Below are positions 1 to 5,471 of a DNA stretch of 32,280 bases, piece by piece. The notes under the pieces were generated by a model. That model ran no database searches, had not been told where the DNA came from, and worked only from the letters and a program-made list of their open reading frames with translations. The DNA lies in the NCBI GenBank assembly GCA_030152275.1, contig JASLHF010000254.1, positions 1 through 32,280 of the forward strand, given 5' to 3'. Each line of letters begins with the position of its first letter. Position 1 is the stretch's first letter. The position numbers and the translations under genes were made by a program. This stretch comes from Acinetobacter sp. (GTDB lineage Bacteria; Pseudomonadota; Gammaproteobacteria; Pseudomonadales; Moraxellaceae).

Positions 1-1
1 G

Positions 2-67
2 ATAAAAATCTCTAAGTCTGTACTTGATGGTCATATCAGGGACAGAAAGGCCTGGGAAAAAATTTAA
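2..67 (+). CDS. 3' end of an upstream phage gene (partial)
   Basis: An open frame runs from the left edge to a TAA at 65-67 and ends ...KAWEKI. The next gene starts with ATG at 68, immediately after this stop, so the two are probably in one operon and translationally coupled. Only 21 residues are visible, basic and helical in character. In phages of this type the position is often held by a replication or recombination gene, but nothing here identifies the product. Confidence 0.5.
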   Translation: MKISKSVLDGHIRDRKAWEKI

Positions 68-472
68 ATGACTAGCATCTCACTCGCTGAATATCGCACT
101 CAATACGCGCCCAAGGCTAAAACCAAGTCTGGGCGCAGCAAATATAACGCTCAGCGCATTGAAAAGGACGGAATGAAGTTCGATAGCGTCAAAGAGTACA
201 AGCGCTATATCGAGCTTACAGCGTTAATGCAGCGGGGTGAAGTTTCGGAGCTTAAGTGTCAGGTCAAATTTGAGCTGGCGCCGAAAGTAAGGATTCAAGG
301 TGAGATGCGAGCTAAACCCGCGCTGCGGTACTTTGCGGATTTCACATACATCGAAAATGGGGCCTTTGTGGTTGAGGATGTGAAGTCGGCAGTAACGCGG
401 AAGCTACAAAGCTATCGCAATAAGAAACACCTTATGAAAACAGTGCACGACATCGATATTAAAGAAGTATGA
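68..472 (+). CDS. DUF1064 family phage nuclease-like protein
   Basis: 134 residues. The N-terminal third has the typical KYNAQRIEKDGMKFDS segment followed by KEYKRYIELTALMQRGEV, then a beta-rich core (KFELAP, RYFADFTYIENG, FVVEDVKS) matching the DUF1064 pattern. The D of ADFTY, the ED of VVEDVKS and a following KK helix resemble the D-ExK core of PD-(D/E)XK nucleases; that catalytic reading is inference. Families like this sit among recombination and replication genes of temperate phages and may act on branched DNA. The start follows directly on the upstream stop codon. The next gene begins 9 bases downstream. Confidence 0.8.
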   Translation: MTSISLAEYRTQYAPKAKTKSGRSKYNAQRIEKDGMKFDSVKEYKRYIELTALMQRGEVSELKCQVKFELAPKVRIQGEMRAKPALRYFADFTYIENGAFVVEDVKSAVTRKLQSYRNKKHLMKTVHDIDIKEV

Positions 473-481
473 GGGCAGGGT

Positions 482-1159
482 ATGGCATTAGTAGAAGTTT
501 GGTATAAAGAAATTACAGGCAAGCTATATGCGGTTGGGGATATTCATGGCTGCTACAACCTGCTTATGACTCGACTTAAAGAAATTGGCTTCGACTTTGA
601 AAATGATTTGTTGGTTGCGGTTGGTGACTTGGTGGATCGTGGCACTCAGAATATCCAGTGTGTAGAGCTGCTATCTAAGCCATGGTTTACGTCAGTGCGC
701 GGCAATCATGAGGATTTATGTATTGGTGGACTGCATAACGAATCTTATAAGCGCTGCCATGTAGCGAATGGTGGTGAGTGGTTTTACATGCTGGATGGGC
801 AGGCAATGTACAACATTGCGAAAACATTTGCTGGTCTACCAGTTGTGCTTGAAGTGAATCACAACGGTAAAAAGTTCGGTTTTGTTCATGGGCATATTGA
901 GCAGAACAATTGGGATGAATTTAAAGAGACTTTCACTCAAGAGCCAAGAGTATCTCGAGATCCATCTGAATTAGCCATGTGGGGTCGTGAGCGTCTTAAT
1001 GATGAGAATTTGCAATACACCCATGTTTCAGGAGTTGATGCGGTAATCATGGGGCATACGGTTACCCAGAAGCCATGCAAGCGCGATAACTGCTATTGGA
1101 TTGATACAGGTGCGGTTCACTGGGGAACAATGACTATTTTAGATTTGAGCAAAATTTGA
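482..1159 (+). CDS. Ser/Thr protein phosphatase, lambda NinI-like
   Basis: 225 residues, close to the 221 of lambda phosphatase. The calcineurin-like metallophosphatase motifs are all present in order: GDIHGC (19-24), GDLVDRG (48-54) and GNHE (74-77), followed by later histidines in VHGHIE and MGHTV. These residues bind two metal ions (often Mn) and should give a working phosphoesterase. In lambda the equivalent gene lies in the nin region just before Q, and here too the next gene looks like a Q antiterminator. A GAGGGCAGGG stretch upstream of ATG 482 supplies the ribosome binding site. The substrate in the host is unknown. Confidence 0.92.
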   Translation: MALVEVWYKEITGKLYAVGDIHGCYNLLMTRLKEIGFDFENDLLVAVGDLVDRGTQNIQCVELLSKPWFTSVRGNHEDLCIGGLHNESYKRCHVANGGEWFYMLDGQAMYNIAKTFAGLPVVLEVNHNGKKFGFVHGHIEQNNWDEFKETFTQEPRVSRDPSELAMWGRERLNDENLQYTHVSGVDAVIMGHTVTQKPCKRDNCYWIDTGAVHWGTMTILDLSKI

Positions 1160-1169
1160 GGGAATAGGG

Positions 1170-1610
1170 ATGAATGCAGTGCTAAAAACACACGTGATGG
1201 ATTGGTCGAAATATACGGTTGAAGAATGGTTGAATCAGTATGGCGCATACATCCAAATATGCAGAATGAAGTCGGGAAATGCGCCTGATAATTTGGGCAT
1301 TAATCAGATTTACTGGCTGATCTGCGAAAACAACAAAGACTACGGCAGTCGTAAAAACCAAATCACATGCAATATTTCGGATGATGAGGCTGAAGAAATA
1401 CGAAAGCTGATTATTGATATTCAATTTTCAGATCGGATTTGTCGGTCAGCAAAGGTGGCGGTGAGGTTGTTTATTGAGAAGAATGTGCGAGGGTTGTCAC
1501 TTGATCAGATGGTGCGTGAATTTGCTCTATCAAGAAGCTCGATAAACAACATGGTATATGCAGGAAAATTCTATCTTGCAGGGCATGATAAAAGACTGAA
1601 AATTGAATAA
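1170..1610 (+). CDS. Q-type late antitermination protein
   Basis: 146 residues. It begins with a DWSKYTVEEWLNQYG segment typical of phage antitermination Q type 1 proteins. The C-terminal half reads like a sigma-region-4 or HTH fold: AVRLFIEKNVRGLSLDQM, then the recognition-like REFALSRSSINNMVYAG. Q proteins load on RNA polymerase paused near the late promoter and allow read-through of downstream terminators. Position supports the call: it closes the phosphatase operon and is followed at once by a strong promoter and then the late genes. The family call rests on recognised pattern and context, not on an alignment. ATG 1170 has a GAGGGAAT ribosome binding site. Confidence 0.75.
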   Translation: MNAVLKTHVMDWSKYTVEEWLNQYGAYIQICRMKSGNAPDNLGINQIYWLICENNKDYGSRKNQITCNISDDEAEEIRKLIIDIQFSDRICRSAKVAVRLFIEKNVRGLSLDQMVREFALSRSSINNMVYAGKFYLAGHDKRLKIE

Positions 1611-1633
1611 TTATTAAGCACTTATGGTATAAT
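1603..1633 (+). promoter_or_regulatory. Candidate late promoter (extended -10)
   Basis: A perfect TATAAT at 1628-1633 is preceded by TGG (1625-1627), giving an extended -10 element TGnTATAAT. The best -35 is TTGAAT at 1603-1608, with a long 19-base spacer, which an extended -10 can tolerate. It lies directly behind the Q-type gene and points into the late region, the expected place for a pR'-like promoter. Confidence 0.6.
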
Positions 1634-1642
1634 AAATAAGCA

Positions 1643-1676
1643 AGCCGAAAGGGTACTGGACATACTTCTTTCGGCT
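1643..1676 (+). promoter_or_regulatory. Leader hairpin after the late promoter
   Basis: AGCCGAAAG (1643-1651) and CTTTCGGCT (1668-1676) form a perfect 9-bp stem with a 16-base loop, starting about 10 bases after the -10 box. No T-tract follows, so it is not a typical terminator. It may protect the 5' end, or act as a pause or loading site for the antiterminator; that role is inference. Confidence 0.45.
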
Positions 1677-1705
1677 CTAATCACACTGTTAGGGTAAGTA
1701 ACAAT

Positions 1706-2275
1706 ATGACTGAGCGCAATAATACTTGCGTAGCTTCGGCTATGCAACGTCGTCACCAAAATTTTATGAAACTTTTAGAATTAACCTATGAAGATTTTGA
1801 TTACGACTTCTCACAGGTTAGGTTCGACAAGGATGTTGATTCACTGGTAAGAATTCACTGCCCAAAGCATGGATGGATTAACACAAAGGCTAAAAAACTC
1901 TTGGCTGGTAGAGGTTGTGTATCTTGCAACACAGAAAGTCTAATGGATCAGGGCGCAATGATTTACATTATAAGATGCTTTGATAGTCAGGAAGAATTTT
2001 ACAAAATTGGCATAACAACCAAATCTATAGAGCAGAGATTTATTTTCCCAGCTTTAATGCCTTATGAATACGAGGTGTTGAGCCTTCAAAACGGGGATAG
2101 AAAGAAACTTTATAAGTTTGAAACCTTGTTATTGAGGTTGTTAAAAAAATACAAATACAAACCAAAGAAATTTTTTACAGGTCAAACCGAGTGTTTTAGT
2201 AATATTGAGCCAATACGGAAAAAATTTAATATATTTGATGTGTTTGGTATTGACTCGTTTAAACGCGCAGTATAG
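1706..2275 (+). CDS. Treble-clef plus GIY-YIG-like (T5orf172-type) endonuclease, possibly homing
   Basis: 189 residues. The N-terminal part (about 20-75) has the pattern found beside homing nucleases: F..V.....SLVRIHCPKHGWI...AKKLL.GRGCVSC, with two Cys/His pairs suited to a zinc treble clef. From about residue 85, MIYIIRCFDSQEEFYKIGIT followed by SIEQRF resembles the MIYII...YKIGIT core of GIY-YIG/T5orf172 domains, and the acidic F-E-T near 145 could supply the metal-binding Glu. Such genes are often free-standing selfish endonucleases. This one sits alone between the late promoter and a terminator, next to the structured RNA region. Its base composition is more AT-rich than the flanking phage genes, which fits later acquisition. 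Target and activity are unknown. Confidence 0.65.
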   Translation: MTERNNTCVASAMQRRHQNFMKLLELTYEDFDYDFSQVRFDKDVDSLVRIHCPKHGWINTKAKKLLAGRGCVSCNTESLMDQGAMIYIIRCFDSQEEFYKIGITTKSIEQRFIFPALMPYEYEVLSLQNGDRKKLYKFETLLLRLLKKYKYKPKKFFTGQTECFSNIEPIRKKFNIFDVFGIDSFKRAV

Positions 2276-2320
2276 GATTTCTGATATAGTGCGCTTGAGT
2301 AGTCAGGTTCACTAGCGATT

Positions 2321-2349
2321 AAAGCTCACTAAAAGGTGGGCTTTTTTGT
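2321..2349 (+). terminator. Rho-independent terminator after the endonuclease gene
   Basis: AGCTCAC (2323-2329) pairs with GTGGGCT (with one G-T pair) across a short AAAA-type loop and is followed by six T. It separates the endonuclease gene from the structured RNA region that starts right after it. Confidence 0.75.
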
Positions 2350-2350
2350 T

Positions 2351-2715
2351 GCCTCAACCCTTGGCCTTGATTTAACAGAGTCAGCACATCATGGGTGCGT
2401 AAAGGGTTAGACATCCTATAAACACATTCGCTTGTATGTGGTCGAAAACAGGCAAGCATCTAGTTTCAAGAGGCGAGTATTACTTGAGCGTGGCGAACTC
2501 TTAACGCAGTCAGTCTAGCCAGAGAAAACAGACTACCCCGCCAAGCCTAGAATCTTGGATTCCGAGATGCTGGACTGGATTCCAGTCAATGCTCAAACTG
2601 GCGGGTTTCAATGCCTTGAGAAATGTTCCGTGAAAGCAATATCAAGGCACCCAATGGCGGCTTAACTTTATTCGTAGTGGTTTAAATTTTAATGCCGCCA
2701 CCTGGATTCTAAAGA
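2351..2715 (+). ncRNA. Candidate large structured non-coding RNA
   Basis: No credible ORF, yet the stretch is packed with perfect inverted repeats: 2356-2362/2402-2408 (7 bp), 2384-2387/2395-2398, 2423-2427/2436-2440, 2512-2516/2530-2534, 2537-2543/2599-2605 (7 bp) enclosing two hairpins at 2552-2568 (7 bp) and 2573-2587 (6 bp), 2612-2619/2642-2649 (8 bp) and 2655-2661/2694-2700 (7 bp). The two enclosed hairpins carry identical GG-ATT-CC tips 20 bases apart. The region runs into a tRNA-like domain (2716-2835). The size, lack of coding, nested helices and link to a tRNA in a prophage late region recall the GOLLD and ROOL classes of phage RNA. Membership is not shown: I see the architecture, not a family match. 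A packaging (cos/pac) region is an alternative reading. Confidence 0.6.
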
Positions 2716-2835
2716 GGGGTGAATAGCGTAGCTCAGTTGGTTAGAGCGGCTTTCTAATACGAGATAGCAGTCGTATGTATGAGATCACGGTTAAGACACT
2801 CTTCGCGCAGGTTCAAGTCCTGCCGTATTCATCCC
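2716..2835 (+). tRNA. tRNA-like domain, atypical (long insert, bulged acceptor stem)
   Basis: D arm: T-A then GCTC (2731-2734), loop AGTTGGTTA, GAGC (2744-2747). T arm: GCAGG (2807-2811), loop TTCAAGT, CCTGC (2819-2823). Acceptor: GAATA-G-CG (2721-2728) pairs with CGTATTC (2824-2830) as 7 bp with G2726 bulged; A2831 is in the discriminator place and CCA is not encoded. Pairing continues outward (2716-2720 with 2831-2835), which a mature tRNA would not have. Between D and T arms there are 59 bases instead of about 35. They offer a GCTTTCT/AGATAGC hairpin (2749-2768, one T-T mismatch) with a 6-base loop, or a competing ATACGA/TCGTAT hairpin. No normal 7-base anticodon loop is clear, so I assign no amino acid. 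It may be a degenerate tRNA or the 3' domain of the structured RNA. Confidence 0.6.
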
Positions 2836-2860
2836 GCCTTTAAAATCAAAGGAGATCCAC

Positions 2861-2974
2861 ATGCTCCAATTCTTATTATGTTTATTCGGCCTGCATGGTG
2901 CGACTGAGATCGATTACACAGTTGATGATGAAGAAATCAAAGTGTGTCGTGATTGCATGAAAGAAGTTAAATAA
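2861..2974 (+). CDS. Very small phage protein with CxxC
   Basis: 37 residues, starting MLQFLLCLFGLHG and ending VCRDCMKEVK. A strong AAAGGAG ribosome binding site (2848-2854) stands six bases before ATG 2861, the best argument that this is translated. The hydrophobic start is followed by an acidic middle (DYTVDDEEIK) and a C-R-D-C pair that could bind metal together with other cysteines or in a dimer. Similar tiny proteins with a hydrophobic N-terminus and CxxC tail are common in phage accessory regions. It follows the tRNA-like element by 25 bases and precedes another small gene by 17. Function unknown. Confidence 0.6.
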   Translation: MLQFLLCLFGLHGATEIDYTVDDEEIKVCRDCMKEVK

Positions 2975-2991
2975 TTGGTAGAGAGTACCTT

Positions 2992-3150
2992 ATGAAGAAT
3001 TGGTTAAAATGTTTTGTCCATAATTGTATTGTCCACCCACTCATGATGTTTATGCCAAAGAAGTGGGCACACGAAATGCATGATCGTAATGCGGATTGGG
3101 CTTTTAATTTAAATCGCTGTGATGAGCTTAAGCTAGAAAATCAGAAATAA
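2992..3150 (+). CDS. Small conserved-looking phage protein
   Basis: 52 residues beginning MKNWLKCFVHNCIVHPLMMF and containing AHEMHDRNADWAF. The order 'HN.IVHPLM.F.P......H..NADWAF' is one I recognise from small uncharacterised phage proteins of Gram-negative bacteria. Two Cys and several His near the N-terminus could bind a metal. GAGAG at 2981-2985 is a plausible ribosome binding site. The gene follows the CxxC gene by 17 bases and is closed by the terminator at 3184-3220. No known function. Confidence 0.6.
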   Translation: MKNWLKCFVHNCIVHPLMMFMPKKWAHEMHDRNADWAFNLNRCDELKLENQK

Positions 3151-3183
3151 CTTCTCCATTGCCGAACGTATTACGGCACATAA

Positions 3184-3220
3184 GACCCCGCTGAGATAAC
3201 AAACTTGGCGGGGTTTTTCT
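3184..3220 (+). terminator. Rho-independent terminator
   Basis: ACCCCGC (3185-3191) pairs with GCGGGGT over 7 bp with a loop of about 16 bases, followed by TTTTTCTTTTC. It ends the RNA/small-gene segment. The 190 bases that follow (to about 3410) are very AT-rich, hold short inverted repeats and no gene, and could hold a promoter for the next small gene. Confidence 0.75.
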
Positions 3221-3414
3221 TTTCTTATTTGGTAGATGAAGTGGGGAATTAAATTAAAACATTAGGTTTTAATATTATATAACCTGTTATATTTACTTAA
3301 ATATGTGTTAAATATTTTAACATCGAGTAAATTACCAAATTCTAGGGATGGGGTATATTTTGCTGATATGTTTAACTAATGCTGTATTTTGTTTTTCGTT
3401 TTTTGGTGGGGAAA

Positions 3415-3600
3415 ATGAGTGAAATGATCGGCGTTATTGCATTTTACATATTTATTTTATTGGGTATTTTAATGATGATCTGCGGGATAATTGCAGTTGA
3501 TTATTTTCTGCTGCCAATAGGCCTTTTTATTATTATTAGCGCATTTTTATTTAAGCATGAATTTAAACTGCCTGTATTGTTTTGGATAAAAGATGATTAG
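3415..3600 (+). CDS. Small two-helix membrane protein
   Basis: 61 residues from ATG 3415, chosen because GGTGGGG (3405-3411) lies just before it; an in-frame ATG at 3379 would add 12 residues but has no ribosome binding site. Two hydrophobic helices (about 5-27 and 29-46: IGVIAFYIFILLGILMMICG, then FLLPIGLFIIISAFLF) and a short KHEFKLPVLFWIKDD tail suggest an inner-membrane hairpin. It is isolated between terminators at 3184-3220 and 3625-3656, in very AT-rich DNA, like a moron. A role in superinfection exclusion or another envelope effect is possible but not shown. Confidence 0.55.
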   Translation: MSEMIGVIAFYIFILLGILMMICGIIAVDYFLLPIGLFIIISAFLFKHEFKLPVLFWIKDD

Positions 3601-3624
3601 GCAGGTTTAAATATTGTGCAATTA

Positions 3625-3656
3625 AACCGTACCGGTAAAGCTGGTGCGGTTTTTTA
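3625..3656 (+). terminator. Hairpin terminator before the nuclease gene
   Basis: ACCGTACC pairs with GGTGCGGT (one G-T pair) across a GGTAAAGCT loop, followed by TTTTTT. The ATG of the next gene lies only 12 bases after the T-tract. Confidence 0.7.
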
Positions 3657-3667
3657 ATGGGTGAAAT

Positions 3668-4108
3668 ATGGAACTCGACGCCTATAAAATCCTAACCAAC
3701 AAGATTCCTCCCAAAAAGAAACCACGTACCAGGCCGCTGCCTAAGGCAAAAGAATCCTACTTAGAAGCTGAAGAAAACTTTGAGCATTCATTAAATGTTC
3801 TTGAGATTAAATACGAAAAGAAATTTCAGTTTAAAACCACTAAACATTGGCGTTTTGATTTTCATTTAATTGAGCATCGAATTTTAGTTGAGATATCTGG
3901 TGGAGCTTGGTCTGGTGGTCGTAGCGGAAAATTAGCAAACAAAGGCTGGAGCATGGATCGCTATGATGTCGCTGTTGATATGGGATACACCGTTGTGCGC
4001 TTAGAATCGGCTAGCAGATACAAGATTGATGAGTCTGGTCCACTACAGATAGAGTCTAATTTTGCATCGCAGTGGCTAAAGAATTTGAAGAGACATACTT
4101 TTGATTAG
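3668..4108 (+). CDS. VSR/DUF559-like PD-(D/E)XK endonuclease
   Basis: 146 residues. A lysine/proline-rich N-terminus (PPKKKPRTRPLPKAK) precedes a VSR-like core: a helical E...FEHSLNVLEIKYEKKFQF, then HWRFDFHL with the metal-binding Asp, ILVEISGGAW with the Glu and a G-GGRSGK turn, and the closing strand GYTVVRLES. This order (D in FDF, E in VEI, then the GG.W loop) is typical of DUF559/very-short-patch-like nucleases. Nuclease genes near the terminase often help packaging or are free-standing mobile nucleases; either is possible here. The gene is flanked on both sides by terminator hairpins, so it may be an independent unit. Confidence 0.75.
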   Translation: MELDAYKILTNKIPPKKKPRTRPLPKAKESYLEAEENFEHSLNVLEIKYEKKFQFKTTKHWRFDFHLIEHRILVEISGGAWSGGRSGKLANKGWSMDRYDVAVDMGYTVVRLESASRYKIDESGPLQIESNFASQWLKNLKRHTFD

Positions 4109-4168
4109 GTTTTATCTTTTGGTATATTTTACCATTCCACATATTAATAAAACTTAGCAAAATTCTCG

Positions 4169-4198
4169 GAATAGGTATTCCCCAATACCTATTCTTTT
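4169..4198 (+). terminator. Long perfect hairpin with CCCC loop
   Basis: GAATAGGTATT (4169-4179), loop CCCC, AATACCTATTC (4184-4194): an 11-bp perfect stem followed by TTTT. The stem is AT-rich, so it is a moderate terminator at best. It is followed 3 bases later by a second hairpin. Confidence 0.6.
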
Positions 4199-4201
4199 AA
4201 T

Positions 4202-4236
4202 ACCCACAATTTTCCCCAAAGTTGTGGGTTTTTTTA
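4202..4236 (+). terminator. Rho-independent terminator, second of a tandem pair
   Basis: ACCCACAA (4202-4209) pairs with TTGTGGGT over 8 bp around a 12-base loop that contains CCCC, followed by seven T. Together with the upstream hairpin this makes a tandem stop just before the packaging genes. Confidence 0.8.
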
Positions 4237-4246
4237 TGGGTGCTTT

Positions 4247-4888
4247 ATGGAACAGTTCAGACCATTCCCGCCGACAGACTTGATTGACCGGGCAGAAGAA
4301 CAAGAAGCTATTTTGCTTGCGCCAGCTCCAGACCTGAAGGCCTGGGTAATGCAGAATTGGCTAACACTAGGCGGTGAACTTCATAACCCAGACCACGATC
4401 ATATTGCTGAGCTGATGCATGATGATGAAACCTTTTTAGCATTTGCATGGGCCTCATCAGCCGCTATAGCTAAAAAGAGAATGGTGTTGGGCCAATGTGA
4501 AAAAGTAATGTTTAACCAAGGTGGATGGAAGAAAGCACGTCAAGAACAGCAAATGAGAGACTGGTTCGGCGCAGTGCCTGTTTATTTAATCACAATTGAT
4601 GCTGCGTATTGCGAGCAGGCCTCAGATCGAGACTTCTGCCGGCTGATTGAGCATGAGCTGTATCACATTGGCGTTGAGCGTGATGAAGACGGCGAACCGC
4701 TCTATAGCGATAGCACAGGGCTGCCAAAGCATTATTTAGCTGGACATGATGTCGAAGTGTTCTTTGGTGAAACAAAACGCTGGGGCGCGGATGAAAACGT
4801 TAAGCGCCTTGTTGAAATTGCGAAGCAGGCACCGTTTGTATCTGAAACAAGCATGGCTTCGTGTTGTGGAACGTGTGTGATTAATTGA
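4247..4888 (+). CDS. Putative phage metallopeptidase (zincin-like)
   Basis: 213 residues. The zinc-peptidase motif HELYH is at 136-140 (IEHELYHIG), and a later GHDVEVF (166-172) offers the third ligand, the arrangement seen in the putative phage metallopeptidase family. The N-terminal 60 residues are acidic and histidine-rich. Family members lie beside terminase genes in many Gram-negative siphophages; a role in capsid processing or in breaking a host factor has not been established as far as I know. The TGA stop falls inside the following hairpin. The tail ...SCCGTCVIN is cysteine-rich. Confidence 0.8.
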   Translation: MEQFRPFPPTDLIDRAEEQEAILLAPAPDLKAWVMQNWLTLGGELHNPDHDHIAELMHDDETFLAFAWASSAAIAKKRMVLGQCEKVMFNQGGWKKARQEQQMRDWFGAVPVYLITIDAAYCEQASDRDFCRLIEHELYHIGVERDEDGEPLYSDSTGLPKHYLAGHDVEVFFGETKRWGADENVKRLVEIAKQAPFVSETSMASCCGTCVIN

Positions 4889-4908
4889 GCCTTCGGGCTC
4901 TTTTTTTT
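4887..4908 (+). terminator. Hairpin with UUCG loop overlapping the metallopeptidase stop
   Basis: GAGCC (4887-4891), loop TTCG, GGCTC (4896-4900), then eight T. The stop codon TGA (4886-4888) overlaps the stem, so a terminating ribosome would cover the hairpin. Confidence 0.8.
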
Positions 4909-4946
4909 GCCTATCTTGCTTGACGTAGCTTGACAAAGGGGGAGGT

Positions 4947-5471
4947 ATGGCGGCACTTAAAGAGCCTGTAAAAATCTTTATAGTTCAGTCTCTTGCTTGC
5001 TTCGATACACCTCAACAAGTTGCTGACGCTGTCAAGCAAAGATTTGGCATCGAATTAGAAAGACAGCAATGTGAAAATTACGATCCCACTAAGTACGGTG
5101 GGCGCAATTTAAGTAAAAAGTTAAGAGATCTATTTGACCGCACCAGAAAGGACTTTAAAGAAAATATTGAAGATATTCCGATAGCCAATAAGGCATTTCA
5201 CTTTAAAGAACTCCAGCAGATGTATGGCGATTACACAAAGAATAAGGTCATGAAAGCTAAGGTTTTAAAGCAAGCCCAGGGATTAATTCAAATGAGTAAT
5301 GCTGGTTCTGGTGGTCTATCTGAAAAAGAACAGATTGAGATTGAAATGAAACGCTTGGAGCTTGAAAAACTGAAGCGTGAAGTAAATCCACCAGAAACCA
5401 GGCCTCCTGAGGAAGATTACAAAATCAGCCTAAATCCTGATGAGGAAATTCCAAATGAGCCAATTCTTTGA
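4947..5471 (+). CDS. Terminase small subunit (DUF2280)
   Basis: 174 residues. The first 60 or so (KEPVKIFIVQSLACFDTPQQVADAV, then YDPTKYGG) follow the DUF2280 pattern, a helix-turn-helix-like region that would recognise the packaging site. A central helical part (KDFKENIEDIPIANKAFHF, then LQQMYGDYTKN) and a long charged helix (EKEQIEIEMKRLELEKLKRE) fit oligomer formation, and an acidic proline-rich tail could touch the large subunit. The next gene, terL, starts inside the last 17 bases, so the two are translationally coupled. ATG 4947 follows GGGGGAGGT. DUF2280 proteins occupy the terS place in related phages. Confidence 0.8.
   Translation: MAALKEPVKIFIVQSLACFDTPQQVADAVKQRFGIELERQQCENYDPTKYGGRNLSKKLRDLFDRTRKDFKENIEDIPIANKAFHFKELQQMYGDYTKNKVMKAKVLKQAQGLIQMSNAGSGGLSEKEQIEIEMKRLELEKLKREVNPPETRPPEEDYKISLNPDEEIPNEPIL

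Noticed and set aside
2276..2835. Group I intron or IscB/TnpB-type guide RNA linked to the endonuclease gene
   Set aside because: No split gene flanks it, no clear P7 core or internal guide sequence was found, and the nearby nuclease has no RuvC/HNH guide-nuclease features.
2716..2835. tmRNA
   Set aside because: No tag-coding frame, far too short, and D-arm present in normal tRNA form.
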